DNA of 64,000 nt from Streptomyces sp. CB01249 (GCF_001905735.1 NZ_LISW01000001.1:62001-126000), one strand, 5' to 3'. Shown: positions 7,754-17,521, counted from the stretch's first letter. Numbers and translations: made by a program. Notes: a model not told the origin generated them from the sequence alone.

Positions 7754-10657
7754 ATGACAGAGACGGCGAGCGGCCCGGCACGAGGTTCCCGCACCAAGGG
7801 GACCAAGTCGACTGCGTCCAAGCAGGGCCTGCGTATCGAGCGCATCCACACGACCCCCGGCGTGCATCCGTACGACGAGGTGTCCTGGGAGCGCCGTGAC
7901 GTCGTCATGACCAACTGGCGCGACGGCTCGATCAACTTCGAGCAGCGTGGCGTCGAGTTCCCCGACTTCTGGTCGGTGAACGCGGTCAACATCGTCACCA
8001 GCAAGTACTTCCGGGGCGCCGTGGGCACCCCGCAGCGCGAGACCGGTCTCAAGCAGCTGATCGACCGGATCGTCAAGACGTACCGGAAGGCCGGCGAGGA
8101 CTACCAGTACTTCTCTTCCCCCGCCGACGCGGAGATCTTCGAGCACGAGCTGGCGTACGCCCTCCTGCACCAGATCTTCAGCTTCAACTCCCCGGTGTGG
8201 TTCAACGTCGGTACGCCCCAGCCGCAGCAGGTCTCCGCCTGCTTCATCCTGGCCGTCGACGACTCCATGGAGTCGATCCTCGACTGGTACAAGGAAGAGG
8301 GCATGATCTTCAAGGGCGGCTCCGGGGCCGGCCTGAACCTCTCCCGTATCCGTTCCTCCAAGGAACTCCTCTCCTCCGGCGGCAACGCCTCCGGTCCCGT
8401 CTCCTTCATGCGCGGCGCCGACGCGTCCGCCGGAACGATCAAGTCCGGTGGCGCCACCCGTCGTGCGGCCAAGATGGTCATCCTCGACGTCGACCACCCC
8501 GACATCGAGAACTTCATCGAGACCAAGGTGAAGGAGGAGGAGAAGATCCGCGCCCTGCGCGACGCGGGCTTCGACATGGACCTGGGCGGCGACGACATCA
8601 CGTCCGTCCAGTACCAGAACGCCAACAACTCGGTGCGCGTGAACGACGAGTTCATGAAGGCCGTGGAGTCCGGCGGCAAGTTCGGCCTGCGCGCCCGGAT
8701 GACCGGCGACGTCATCGAAGAGGTCGAGGCGAAGTCCCTCTTCCGCAAGATGGCCGAGGCCGCCTGGGCCTGCGCCGACCCGGGCATCCAGTACGACGAC
8801 ACGATCAACCACTGGCACACCTGCCCCGAGTCCGGCCGGATCAACGGCTCGAACCCGTGCAGCGAGTACATGCACCTGGACAACACCTCGTGCAACCTCG
8901 CCTCGCTGAACCTGATGAAGTTCCTCAAGGACGACGGCAAGGGCAACCAGTCCTTCGAGTCCGAGCGCTTCGCCAAGGTGGTCGAGCTGGTCATCACCGC
9001 GATGGACATCTCCATCTGCTTCGCCGACTTCCCGACCGAGAAGATCGGCGAGAACACCCGCGCCTTCCGCCAGCTCGGCATCGGTTACGCCAACCTGGGC
9101 GCCCTGCTGATGGCGACCGGCCACGCGTACGACAGCGACGGCGGCCGCGCGCTCGCCGGCGCCATCACCTCGCTGATGACCGGCACCTCGTACAAGCGCT
9201 CCGCCGAGCTGGCCGCCGTCGTCGGCCCGTACGACGGCTACGCCCGCAACGCCGAGCCGCACCAGCGCGTCATGAAGCAGCACGCCGACGCCAACGCCGT
9301 GGCCGTGCACGCCGACGACCTGGACAACCCGATCTGGGCCGCCGCCACCGAGGCGTGGCAGGACGTGATCCGGCTCGGCGCGAAGAACGGTTTCCGTAAC
9401 GCGCAGGCGTCGGTCATCGCGCCCACCGGCACCATCGGTCTCGCGATGTCCTGCGACACCACCGGCCTCGAGCCCGACCTCGCCCTGGTCAAGTTCAAGA
9501 AGCTGGTCGGCGGCGGCTCGATGCAGATCGTCAACGGCACCGTCCCGCAGGCCCTGCGCCGCCTGGGCTACCAGGAGGAGCAGATCGAGGCGATCGTCGC
9601 CCACATCGCCGAGAACGGCAACGTGATCGACGCCCCCGGCCTGAAGACCGAGCACTACGAGGTCTTCGACTGCGCCATGGGCGAGCGGTCCATCTCCGCG
9701 ATGGGTCACGTGCGCATGATGGCGGCCATCCAGCCGTGGATCTCCGGCGCGCTCTCCAAGACGGTGAACCTGCCGGAGACGGCCACCGTCGAGGACGTCG
9801 AGGAGGTCTACTTCGAGGCGTGGAAGATGGGCGTCAAGGCGCTCGCGATCTACCGCGACAACTGCAAGGTCGGCCAGCCCCTCTCCGCCAAGACCAAGGA
9901 GAAGGAGAAGGAGGCCGTCACGGCCAAGGCCGAGGAGACCATCCGTACCGCGGTCGAGAAGGTCGTCGAGTACCGCCCGGTCCGCAAGCGTCTGCCCAAG
10001 GGTCGGCCCGGCATCACCACCTCGTTCACGGTGGGCGGCGCCGAGGGTTACATGACCGCCAACTCCTACCCGGACGACGGCCTGGGCGAGGTCTTCCTGA
10101 AGATGTCCAAGCAGGGCTCGACCCTCGCGGGCATGATGGACGCCTTCTCCATCGCGGTCTCGGTCGGCCTGCAGTACGGCGTCCCGCTGGAGACGTACGT
10201 CTCGAAGTTCACCAACATGCGCTTCGAGCCGGCCGGCATGACGGACGACCCGGACGTGCGGATGGCGCAGTCGATCGTGGACTACATCTTCCGCCGCCTG
10301 GCGCTCGACTTCCTGCCCTTCGAGACCCGCTCGGCCCTCGGCATCCACTCCGCCGAGGAGCGTCAGCGCCACCTCGACACCGGCTCCTACGAGCCGACGT
10401 TCGAGGAGGAGCAGCTGGAGGCCGAGACCCTGGCCCAGACCGCCCCCGTGCGGACGGAGACGCTGAAGGCGGTCGCCCCGGTCCAGGAGACCGAGAAGGC
10501 CGAGCCGAGGACGGCGCACACCTCGGCCGAGCTGGTCGAGATGCAGCTCGGCATCAGCGCGGACGCCCCGCTCTGCTTCTCCTGCGGTACGAAGATGCAG
10601 CGCGCCGGCTCCTGCTACATCTGCGAGGGCTGCGGCTCCACCAGCGGCTGCAGCTGA
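7754..10657 (+). CDS. nrdJ: Vitamin B12-dependent (class II) ribonucleotide reductase
   Basis: A 967-aa adenosylcobalamin-dependent reductase that converts ribonucleotides to deoxyribonucleotides without oxygen. The catalytic cysteines are visible: Cys163 in VSACFI, Cys369 in NPCSEY and Cys380 in NTSCNLASLN. The barrel continues with PTGTIGLAM and CDTTGLEPD. The C-terminus holds a metal-binding cysteine cluster (Cys941, 944, 954, 957, 960), as in other actinomycete NrdJ. The ATG at 7754 follows GGGAGGC. It is cotranscribed with nrdR, 164 bp upstream, and closed by a strong hairpin. Streptomyces normally also carries a class I enzyme elsewhere. Confidence 0.97.
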   Translation: MTETASGPARGSRTKGTKSTASKQGLRIERIHTTPGVHPYDEVSWERRDVVMTNWRDGSINFEQRGVEFPDFWSVNAVNIVTSKYFRGAVGTPQRETGLKQLIDRIVKTYRKAGEDYQYFSSPADAEIFEHELAYALLHQIFSFNSPVWFNVGTPQPQQVSACFILAVDDSMESILDWYKEEGMIFKGGSGAGLNLSRIRSSKELLSSGGNASGPVSFMRGADASAGTIKSGGATRRAAKMVILDVDHPDIENFIETKVKEEEKIRALRDAGFDMDLGGDDITSVQYQNANNSVRVNDEFMKAVESGGKFGLRARMTGDVIEEVEAKSLFRKMAEAAWACADPGIQYDDTINHWHTCPESGRINGSNPCSEYMHLDNTSCNLASLNLMKFLKDDGKGNQSFESERFAKVVELVITAMDISICFADFPTEKIGENTRAFRQLGIGYANLGALLMATGHAYDSDGGRALAGAITSLMTGTSYKRSAELAAVVGPYDGYARNAEPHQRVMKQHADANAVAVHADDLDNPIWAAATEAWQDVIRLGAKNGFRNAQASVIAPTGTIGLAMSCDTTGLEPDLALVKFKKLVGGGSMQIVNGTVPQALRRLGYQEEQIEAIVAHIAENGNVIDAPGLKTEHYEVFDCAMGERSISAMGHVRMMAAIQPWISGALSKTVNLPETATVEDVEEVYFEAWKMGVKALAIYRDNCKVGQPLSAKTKEKEKEAVTAKAEETIRTAVEKVVEYRPVRKRLPKGRPGITTSFTVGGAEGYMTANSYPDDGLGEVFLKMSKQGSTLAGMMDAFSIAVSVGLQYGVPLETYVSKFTNMRFEPAGMTDDPDVRMAQSIVDYIFRRLALDFLPFETRSALGIHSAEERQRHLDTGSYEPTFEEEQLEAETLAQTAPVRTETLKAVAPVQETEKAEPRTAHTSAELVEMQLGISADAPLCFSCGTKMQRAGSCYICEGCGSTSGCS

Positions 10658-10670
10658 TCGGTAGGCACTG

Positions 10671-10708
10671 AGTGCGGGCAGGTCCTCTCCGGAGGACCTG
10701 CCCGCACT
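10671..10708. terminator. Bidirectional terminator between nrdJ and the TerD-like gene
   Basis: Inverted repeat with 17-bp arms (10671-10687 and 10692-10708) closing a TCCG tetraloop, 13 nt after the nrdJ stop. It also serves the converging TerD-like gene. Confidence 0.8.
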
Positions 10709-10723
10709 GCTTGTACGCGGCGC

Positions 10724-11260
10724 CTACGCGCCGAACGCACGGCCGCCCATCGCGGCGGCGAACTCATCGGGGTCGCCGTCGAAGCCCCGGACGGTGCCGT
10801 GGAAGTGCCAGCCGCCGGATTCCTCCCGTACGAATTCGGCCACGACGGCCGCGGTGGCGCCCCCCACCGCGGAGAAGTCGTCCTCCGCGAGCGTCGTGTA
10901 GCCCTCGCGGACCTGGACCCCGGTGTTCTCTATGGCACCGAACGTCTTGCGGCCGTCGCGCTGCTGGATGGCGACGCCGACGACGACCCGGGCGTACGCG
11001 TCGGACAGCCGGTCCAGCTCCAGCGTCATCACCTCGTCGTAGCCGAGTCCCTGACCCGTCCTGCTGTCCCGGTCGAGGGTGATCGTGCCATCGGGTGCCC
11101 GGCTGTCGAAGTGCACGAGGTACGCCGGACTGCCGTACGGCTCGTCCGCCGGGTAGGTCGCCGCGATGATGTCGAGGTCGTTGGGAGCCTCGCCCTGGTC
11201 GCTGGGGTCCCACTTGATCCGTACCTCGACCTTGTCGAGATCCTTGTTGGGCGTGCTCAT
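10724..11260 (-). CDS. TerD-family stress / tellurium-resistance-like protein
   Basis: A 178-aa single-domain protein that fits the TerD fold: an early WDPSDQ with DLDIIAATY, then DRDSRTGQGLGYDEVMTLEL, and a C-terminal GGWHFHGTVRGF. The aspartates in DLD and DRDSRTG are the likely calcium ligands of TerD proteins. The canonical N-terminal MGVxLxKG start is missing, so it belongs to a divergent branch. The ATG at 11260 is preceded by AGGAGGGAAG. Its molecular role is unknown; TerD paralogs in Streptomyces are linked to metal and membrane stress and to development. Confidence 0.8.
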   Translation of the reverse strand: MSTPNKDLDKVEVRIKWDPSDQGEAPNDLDIIAATYPADEPYGSPAYLVHFDSRAPDGTITLDRDSRTGQGLGYDEVMTLELDRLSDAYARVVVGVAIQQRDGRKTFGAIENTGVQVREGYTTLAEDDFSAVGGATAAVVAEFVREESGGWHFHGTVRGFDGDPDEFAAAMGGRAFGA

Positions 11261-11439
11261 CGGACTTCCCTCCTGCGCGCGGGGACGACGCTCCGGTTCC
11301 GTCCCCCGATCATGTCCGCAACTTGCCCCGGAACCAACCGGCTTGGGGACGAGCGGCTGAAACGGGCCAGGATCGGGCGGGAGACGGCTGGTTCCGGTGG
11401 ACTCCCTGGGAGCGTGACCCACGCCACGTCCGACGGCCG

Positions 11440-11445
11440 TACGAT
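11440..11445 (+). promoter_or_regulatory. -10 element of a leaderless promoter (DUF4937-type gene)
   Basis: TACGAT, then 6 nt, then the GTG start at 11452. No ribosome binding site is present. This is the Streptomyces leaderless layout, in which transcription starts at or next to the start codon. Confidence 0.6.
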
Positions 11446-11451
11446 GGCGCA

Positions 11452-12057
11452 GTGCTGGTCAAGTGGATTCGCTGCAGTGTGTCGGACCGTCGGGGATTCG
11501 AACAGGGGCAGCGGAAGTGGGCGGGGCTGCTGGGTGAGCCGGGCTTCAGGGGGCAGGGCGGCGGCTGGAGCCGCGTCCGCCCGGAGGTGGCGCACGTCTT
11601 CGCCTTCTGGGAGAACCGGGTCTTCTACGACTCCTTCATGGCGCGCGGCCACGACACCCTGGCCGCGGCGCAGTCCGGCACGTACCAGGATCTCCAGGTC
11701 AAGCTCTTCGAGTACCGCTTCGACGTGAAGACCGGATTCGAACCCCGCTTCACGGACGCGGATGTGCTCAGGGTGGCCCACAGCCGGGTCCACGAGGACC
11801 GGGTCGAACACTTCGCGCTGATGCAGCAGCGGGTGTGGAACCCGGCGATGGCGGGCTCGCCGGGCATGCTGCGAGGAGTCTTCGGCGAGGCGCCCGGGCA
11901 CGAGTTCCTGGTCCTGTCGATGTGGCAGTCCAGCGCGGAACGCGGGAAGTACCGGCCGGGCAGCGTGGACCGGCTCTCGCAGCGCGCGGGTACGGAGGAG
12001 GACGTGGCGGCGCTCGACGGCGACGTGGTGCGGCTCGAACCGTCCTGGACGGTGTGA
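11452..12057 (+). CDS. YdbC / DUF4937-type conserved protein
   Basis: A 201-aa cytoplasmic protein. It opens with a short CSVSDRRGFEQGQRKW segment and has two similar halves, each with an aromatic-rich strand (HVFAFWENRVFYDSFM and HEFLVLSMWQSSAERGKY). This looks like a duplicated dimeric alpha/beta-barrel fold of the DUF4937 type. No catalytic motif is apparent. The GTG start is favoured because an ideally spaced -10 sits 6 nt upstream and nearby ATGs are out of frame. The downstream neighbours are a histidine phosphatase and an ADP-ribosylglycohydrolase, each with its own leaderless promoter. Function unknown. Confidence 0.75.
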   Translation: MLVKWIRCSVSDRRGFEQGQRKWAGLLGEPGFRGQGGGWSRVRPEVAHVFAFWENRVFYDSFMARGHDTLAAAQSGTYQDLQVKLFEYRFDVKTGFEPRFTDADVLRVAHSRVHEDRVEHFALMQQRVWNPAMAGSPGMLRGVFGEAPGHEFLVLSMWQSSAERGKYRPGSVDRLSQRAGTEEDVAALDGDVVRLEPSWTV

Positions 12058-12134
12058 CGGCCCCGGGCGACGGGTACGGCCGCGACATGCACCGACGATT
12101 TCCGGACAGGTGCTCGAACGGCGACGACTCGATC

Positions 12135-12140
12135 TAGTGT
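12135..12140 (+). promoter_or_regulatory. -10 element of a leaderless promoter (histidine phosphatase gene)
   Basis: TAGTGT, then CGTCGT, then the ATG at 12147. No Shine-Dalgarno sequence is present. Confidence 0.65.
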
Positions 12141-12146
12141 CGTCGT

Positions 12147-12806
12147 ATGGCACGACCGCAACGAATCGTCCTTGTCCGGCACGGTGAGTCCGAGGGCAAC
12201 GCCGACGACACCGTGTACGAGCGCGAACCCGACCACGCGCTGAGGCTCACCCCCACCGGGTTCCGCCAGGCCCGCGAGGCGGGGGAGCGGTTGCGCGATC
12301 TGTTCGGGGAGGAGCGCGTCAGCGTGTACGTCTCTCCCTACCGGCGTACCCACGAGACGTTCGCCTCCTTCGGACTGGACGCCGGGCGAGTACGGGTCCG
12401 CGAGGAGCCCCGGCTGCGCGAGCAGGACTGGGGGAACTGGCAGGACCACGACGACGTCAGGCTCCAGAAGGCCTACCGGGACGCCTACGGGCACTTCTTC
12501 TACCGCTTCGCGCAGGGCGAGTCCGGTGCGGATGTGTACGACCGGGTGGGCGCCTTCCTGGAAAGCCTGCACCGCAGTTTCGAGGCCCCCGACCACCCGC
12601 CGAACGTCCTGCTGGTCACCCACGGTCTGACCATGCGGCTCTTCTGCATGCGCTGGTTCCACTGGACCGTGGCGGAATTCGAGTCGCTTTCCAACCCCGG
12701 GAACGGGGAATCGCGGACCCTGGTGCTCGGCAAGGACGGGCGGTACACGCTCGACCGGCCGTTCGAGCGCTGGCGTACTCCTGAGCCCTACGGCATCTCC
12801 GGATAG
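12147..12806 (+). CDS. Histidine phosphatase (phosphoglycerate-mutase-like) family protein
   Basis: A 219-aa branch-1 histidine phosphatase. The phosphohistidine loop is RHGESEGN (11-18, nucleophile His12). A second catalytic signature, VTHGLTMRLF, supplies the C-terminal histidine, and YVSPYRRTHETF carries the conserved arginine. These proteins dephosphorylate small metabolites or proteins, and the residues do not identify the substrate. Its stop codon overlaps the -10 element of the next gene, so the two are adjacent but probably separately initiated. Confidence 0.88.
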   Translation: MARPQRIVLVRHGESEGNADDTVYEREPDHALRLTPTGFRQAREAGERLRDLFGEERVSVYVSPYRRTHETFASFGLDAGRVRVREEPRLREQDWGNWQDHDDVRLQKAYRDAYGHFFYRFAQGESGADVYDRVGAFLESLHRSFEAPDHPPNVLLVTHGLTMRLFCMRWFHWTVAEFESLSNPGNGESRTLVLGKDGRYTLDRPFERWRTPEPYGISG

Positions 12807-12809
12807 AGT
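12804..12809 (+). promoter_or_regulatory. -10 element of a leaderless promoter (ADP-ribosylglycohydrolase gene)
   Basis: TAGAGT, then 7 nt, then the ATG at 12817. The first three bases are the TAG stop codon of the upstream phosphatase gene. Confidence 0.6.
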
Positions 12810-12816
12810 GGAAGCG

Positions 12817-13713
12817 ATGACCGAATCCGCTTCCGACCAGCGCCTCGAACGCACCCTGGCCAGCCTGCGCGGCCTGTCCGTGGGAGACGCCCTCGGCTCC
12901 CAGTTCTTCGTGCCCGTCAACTATCCGCTCCTCAAGGACCGCGCCCTGCCGCCCGGGCCCTGGCAGTGGACCGACGACACGGAGATGGCCTCCTCCGTCG
13001 TGGCCGTACTCCAAGAGCACGGCCGCGTCGACCAGGACGCCCTGGCCCTGTCCTTCGCGCACCACCACGACTTCGACCGGGGATACGGCCCGGCCGTGAA
13101 CCGCATGCTGCGGCTCGTCCGCGAGGGCGGTGACTGGCGGGAGCTCGCCTCCTCCCTGTTCAACGGACAGGGCTCCTGGGGCAACGGCTCCTCGATGCGT
13201 ATCGCGCCGCTCGGCGCCTGGTACGCGGACGACCCCGAGCAGGCCACGCACCAGGCGGAGATCTCCTCGTACACCACGCACCAGCACCGGGAGGCCGTCG
13301 TCGGCGCGATGGCCGTCGCGGCGGCCGCGGCGCTCGTCGCCTCACCGGCCGGGCCGCCCACTCCGGAGGACCTGCTGGACGGCGTCGTCGCCCTCGTCCC
13401 GCGCAGTGCCGTGGGCGCCGGGCTGCGCCGGGCCCGGGACATGCTCGACTACAAGGACGCGGGCACCGTCGCGGCGGTCCTCGGCAACGGACGCCGTACC
13501 AGCGCGCACGACACCGTCCCCTTCGCCCTGTGGTCGGCGGCGCGGAGCCTCGGCGACTACGAGGAGGCGTTCTGGGTGACGGCCCAGGCCGGCGGCGACG
13601 TCGACACGACCTGCGCCATCGTCGGCGGCGTGATCGCGGCAGGTGCCGCGGGCGCCCCTCCGGCGCACTGGACGGCCCAGACGGAACCCCTGCCGGACTG
13701 GATGCCCTGCTAG
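12817..13713 (+). CDS. ADP-ribosylglycohydrolase family protein (DraG/ARH type)
   Basis: A 298-aa all-helical ADP-ribosylglycohydrolase, a family that removes ADP-ribose from arginine or serine side chains or from related small molecules. Binuclear metal ligands are visible in GLSVGDALGSQF, WTDDTEM (51-57) and the C-terminal AGGDVDTTCAIVGGV, and GNGSSMRIAPLG forms the substrate loop. I use the ATG at 12817 because of the leaderless -10. A GTG at 12808 is in frame but lies inside that -10. The target is unknown. Confidence 0.9.
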   Translation: MTESASDQRLERTLASLRGLSVGDALGSQFFVPVNYPLLKDRALPPGPWQWTDDTEMASSVVAVLQEHGRVDQDALALSFAHHHDFDRGYGPAVNRMLRLVREGGDWRELASSLFNGQGSWGNGSSMRIAPLGAWYADDPEQATHQAEISSYTTHQHREAVVGAMAVAAAAALVASPAGPPTPEDLLDGVVALVPRSAVGAGLRRARDMLDYKDAGTVAAVLGNGRRTSAHDTVPFALWSAARSLGDYEEAFWVTAQAGGDVDTTCAIVGGVIAAGAAGAPPAHWTAQTEPLPDWMPC

Positions 13714-13955
13714 CGAGCACGGGGCCGGCGAGCACGACAGACGCGGCCGCAGGCGGGACGGGTGCTGCCCCGGTGCTTCGTGTGTCACGGTCCTGCCACA
13801 GCACGTCCCCGCACGGCTGGCGGCCGTGACACGGGGTTACTCTTTCGGCCACGCCGCCCTCGGTGATCATGACGACGGGTGCGCACCGAATGAGACGCCG
13901 GGGGGCCGCGCGCTGCCCAGGCTCGCGTGAGCGGACCCCGGTGGGGAGGGGTCCC

Positions 13956-15821
13956 GTGTCCGAAACACCACCAGAATCACCCCGGCCCGAGCCCGCGCCG
14001 GATGAGCCGGCCTCACCCGGAACCACGCCGGACCAGGGCGTTTCCGAGCAGGCCGGCCCCGGGCGGGCCGCGCCCGAAACCGCAGCCGTGGGGGCACGGC
14101 GCGAGCAGATACCCGCTCCGGCCGCCGTCCCCGAAGCCGTAGGCAGCGGTGAGGCGGGAGGCGGTACGGCGTCGATGCCCGAACCGCCCAAGATCCCCGC
14201 GTACGCGACGCAGCGCCCCGGTGGGCAGGGACGGCAGGGGCCGCCGAGACAGGGACCGCAGAGGCAGGGCCCGCCGAGTCCCTGGGGCAAGCCACCGCCC
14301 TCGGTGACGACGCGACTCCGAGCCAAGAAGGCGGAGCCCGTCCACACCGGCACCCTCTGGGCCGCCCTCGCGACGGCCCTGCTCGGCATGGCCCTGCTGG
14401 GCGACGGCATCGGGCTGAACCTGCTCATCGTGGCGCTGCCCGCCTCGGCCGGTGCGTACATCGCCGCCAGGGCCGCAGGGCGCAGGATCCGCCCCTGGAC
14501 CGCCGTGTGGGCCATCGGCGGGCTGGCGCTTCTGATCGTTCCCGCGCTCCGGGACGCCGGCTGGCCCACCTTCCTCGCGATGGTGTCCGCTCTGGCCCTC
14601 GGCTCGCTGGCCCTGCACGGCAGCCGGAGCTGGCTCGGGGTGTTCCTCGGTTCCCTGGGCGTGTTCACCTCCGTGTTCGAATCGCTGGGCTGGGGGGTCC
14701 GCGGTGTGCGCGAGCGCATGTCGGGGTCCCGGGGCCGGTACGGAGTGGTGTTCCGGTCCGTGGCCGTGGCCGTCGTCCTGGTCATCGTGTTCGGCGCGCT
14801 CTTCGCGAGTGCCGACGCCGCCTTCGCGGACCTGCTGAGCGACCTGACCCCGGACGTGTCCGTCGGTGACGGTCCATGGCGGATCTTCCTCGGCCTCCTC
14901 GCTCTGGTCGGCGCCCTCGCCGCCGCCTACACCGCCGCCGCCCCGGTCGGCTGGGACAGGGTGATCGTTCGGCCGGGCAAGGCGCGCGGTCGGCTGGAAT
15001 GGGCCCTCCCGCTGGTCGTCCTGAACCTCCTCTTCGCGGCGTTCCTCACCATCCAGCTCACGGTGCTGCTCGGCGGATACGACAAGGTGATGGCCGAGAC
15101 CGATCTCAGCTACTCCGAGTACGCCCGCCAAGGCTTCTGGCAGCTGCTCTGGGCCACGGTGCTCACGCTCGGCGTCATCGCGCTCGCCCTTCGCTGGGCC
15201 CCGCGCGGCGGCACCCGAGACCGCACCCTCGTCCGCTGTGTGCTCGGCACGCTGTGCTTCCTCACGCTCGTCGTGGTCGCCTCGGCCCTGCGGCGTATGG
15301 ACCTCTACGTCGACGCGTACGGCCTGACCAGGCTGCGGATCTCCGTGGCAGCCGTGGAACTCTGGCTCGGCGTGATCCTGGTACTGATCATGGCGGCCGG
15401 TGTGTTCGGCCCCCGCCTGCTGCCGCGTGCGGTCGCGGCGAGCGCGGCCGTCGGCGTACTGGCCTTCGGTCTCATCTCTCCGGACGGCCTCATCGCCGAG
15501 CAGAACGTCCAGCGCTACCGCAACGACCACTCGATCGACATCGAGTACCTCAAGGGCCTGTCGGCCGATGCCGTACCCGCTCTCGACACCTTGCCCGAAC
15601 CCCTGCGCTCCTGTGCGCTGCAGGACATCCAGCGCACGCTTCGCGGCTCCGACGAGCCCTGGTATGCGACGAGTTGGGGCGAGGCGCGGGCCCGGGACAT
15701 CCTCGGCGACTGGGACCCCGGTTACCGTGCCCTCAACTGCCGGGGGCTGAGCACGGGCGACAACGGTGACGAGCGCGGCGGCGGGACGGACGACGTCTAC
15801 GACCCGTACGACCCGTACTGA
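13956..15821 (+). CDS. DUF4173 (DUF4153-like) polytopic membrane protein
   Basis: A 621-aa protein. The first 120 residues are a Pro/Glu/Gly/Gln-rich, probably disordered cytoplasmic region with several RQGP-type repeats. About ten to eleven membrane segments follow, then a soluble tail ending in repeated YDPYDPY. The block SEYARQGFWQLLW is the conserved feature I associate with DUF4173. GTG at 13956, behind GGGGAGGGG, is the best start; earlier in-frame codons lack a binding site. Function unknown. It is converged upon by the MFS exporter gene. Confidence 0.8.
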   Translation: MSETPPESPRPEPAPDEPASPGTTPDQGVSEQAGPGRAAPETAAVGARREQIPAPAAVPEAVGSGEAGGGTASMPEPPKIPAYATQRPGGQGRQGPPRQGPQRQGPPSPWGKPPPSVTTRLRAKKAEPVHTGTLWAALATALLGMALLGDGIGLNLLIVALPASAGAYIAARAAGRRIRPWTAVWAIGGLALLIVPALRDAGWPTFLAMVSALALGSLALHGSRSWLGVFLGSLGVFTSVFESLGWGVRGVRERMSGSRGRYGVVFRSVAVAVVLVIVFGALFASADAAFADLLSDLTPDVSVGDGPWRIFLGLLALVGALAAAYTAAAPVGWDRVIVRPGKARGRLEWALPLVVLNLLFAAFLTIQLTVLLGGYDKVMAETDLSYSEYARQGFWQLLWATVLTLGVIALALRWAPRGGTRDRTLVRCVLGTLCFLTLVVVASALRRMDLYVDAYGLTRLRISVAAVELWLGVILVLIMAAGVFGPRLLPRAVAASAAVGVLAFGLISPDGLIAEQNVQRYRNDHSIDIEYLKGLSADAVPALDTLPEPLRSCALQDIQRTLRGSDEPWYATSWGEARARDILGDWDPGYRALNCRGLSTGDNGDERGGGTDDVYDPYDPY

Positions 15822-15888
15822 TCAACCCGTAGGCGGCTGGCGCGTGTCGTCGTCCGCAGCTCCATCCACGCCGATCGGGCGGGCCGTT

Positions 15889-15909
15889 CCTCGGGCGAGG
15901 GCGGCCCGC
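15889..15909. terminator. Putative bidirectional terminator hairpin
   Basis: GCGGGCCG and CGGCCCGC form an 8-bp stem in the 146-bp space between the converging DUF4173 and MFS genes. Confidence 0.4.
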
Positions 15910-15967
15910 AACGGGCCGGGAGGGCGGCCCTCAGCGGGCCCTTGCTCCGCTCGGCATCCCCCGCGGT

Positions 15968-17521
15968 TCAGGCCACCGGCCCCCCGGCGGCGGCCTTCCC
16001 GCTCAGGGCGTCCAAGTCGCTCTTGCGTACCCGGATGACCAGCAGCGCGGTCAGCAGGGCGAGAGCGGCCATGGCCACTGCGGCGAGGAAGGCCGTGGAT
16101 ATGCCCTGGGCGAGCACCGCGTGGCCCCAGTCGCCCGGCAGCTCACGGCTCTTGGCGAACTGCGCCTTCTGTCCCGGTGACGCCTGAGCCAGGAACGAGG
16201 GCACTTGCTTCTCCGCCTCGTTGCGACTGGCGGTTCCGAAGACCGTGACCAGGATGGACAGGCCCAGCGAACCGCCCACCTGCTGGCTCGCGTTGAGCAG
16301 GCTGGAAGCCGCACCGGCCTCATGCTGGGCGACTCCGGAGACCGCCGTCAGCGTGAGCGTCACGAAGTTGAGCCCCATGCCGAAGCTGAATACCAGCATC
16401 GGACCCAGCACCCCGGACAGGTAGGAGCTGTCGGGTGAGATGAAGGTGAGCCAGAACAGCCCCGCTCCGGCGAGCGCCGAACCGGTGATCATGAACGGCT
16501 TCGGCCCCAGCACCGGGAGGAACCGCTGCGAGAGCCCCGCTCCGACAATGATCGAGACGGTCACGGGCAGGAAGGCCAGGCCGGACTTGATGGGACTGTA
16601 GGACAGGACGTTCTGCACGAACAGCACGATGAAGAAGAACATGCCGAACATGGCCGCCGCCAGGCTGAGCATGATCACGTACGTCCCCGAGCGGTTGCGG
16701 TCGGCGAACATCCGCAGGGGCGTGATCGGCTCCTTGGCCCTCATCTCCACGAGCACGAACGCAGCCAGCAGCAGCACCGCCGCTCCGAACGACGCCAGCG
16801 TGAGCGAGTCCCGCCAGCCCTCCTCGGAAGCCCGGATGAACCCGTAGACCAGCGAGGCCATGCCGAGCGTCGAAGTCAGGGCACCCGCTATGTCGAACCG
16901 GCCCGAATGCCGGTCGGACTCGATGATGTACATCGGAGCCAGGACCGCGATCAGGACGCCGATCGGGACATTGACGAAGAAGACCCAGCGCCAGTCCAGC
17001 CACTCGGTCAGCATCCCGCCCGCCAGCAGCCCGATGGCACCGCCGCCGGCGGACACTGCGGCGAAGACGCCGAACGCACGGTTGCGCTGGGGGCCCTCGG
17101 GAAACGTCGTGGTGATGAGCGCGAGGGAGGTCGGTGAGGCAATGGCGCCCCCTATGCCCTGCAGCGCGCGGGCCATGAGCAACTGCCAGGGCTCCTGGGC
17201 GAATCCACCGAGGAGCGAGGCGAGAGTGAAGACGAGGATGCCGGTCATGAACACCCGGCGGCGGCCGAGGATGTCACCGGCGCGGCCGCCGAGCAGGAGC
17301 AGGCCGCCGAAGGTGAGGGTGTAGGCGCTGAGGACCCAGGACAGATCCGTGGTCGAGAAACTCAGGGCGTCCTGGATGTGCGGGAGCGCGATGTTGACGA
17401 TTGTGGAGTCGAGCACAACCATCAACTGACAAGCGGCGATGACGGCCAGGGCGATCCCCGGGCGGCCTTGCCGGCGTGCCGCGCCCGGCGCGCTCCGTGC
17501 GTCTAACTGAGAGGTTGTCAC
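15968..17521 (-). CDS. MFS exporter, DHA2 (EmrB/QacA) family, 14 membrane segments
   Basis: A 517-aa proton-coupled drug exporter. The DHA2 motif C region and motif A are visible: VVLDSTIVNIALPHIQ early, then GGRAGDILGRRRVF in the first cytoplasmic loop. About 14 hydrophobic segments fit the DHA2 family. The GTG start at 17521 follows GGGGGA. A perfect palindromic operator lies 24-43 bp upstream and a divergent TetR gene follows, so it is very likely the regulated target. The substrate is unknown, probably a hydrophobic cation or an antibiotic. Confidence 0.92.
   Translation of the reverse strand: MTTSQLDARSAPGAARRQGRPGIALAVIAACQLMVVLDSTIVNIALPHIQDALSFSTTDLSWVLSAYTLTFGGLLLLGGRAGDILGRRRVFMTGILVFTLASLLGGFAQEPWQLLMARALQGIGGAIASPTSLALITTTFPEGPQRNRAFGVFAAVSAGGGAIGLLAGGMLTEWLDWRWVFFVNVPIGVLIAVLAPMYIIESDRHSGRFDIAGALTSTLGMASLVYGFIRASEEGWRDSLTLASFGAAVLLLAAFVLVEMRAKEPITPLRMFADRNRSGTYVIMLSLAAAMFGMFFFIVLFVQNVLSYSPIKSGLAFLPVTVSIIVGAGLSQRFLPVLGPKPFMITGSALAGAGLFWLTFISPDSSYLSGVLGPMLVFSFGMGLNFVTLTLTAVSGVAQHEAGAASSLLNASQQVGGSLGLSILVTVFGTASRNEAEKQVPSFLAQASPGQKAQFAKSRELPGDWGHAVLAQGISTAFLAAVAMAALALLTALLVIRVRKSDLDALSGKAAAGGPVA

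Noticed and set aside
7721..10519. Antisense open frame (932 aa) over nrdJ
   Set aside because: A shadow of the third-position GC bias; it has no motif, while nrdJ on the + strand is complete with all catalytic cysteines.
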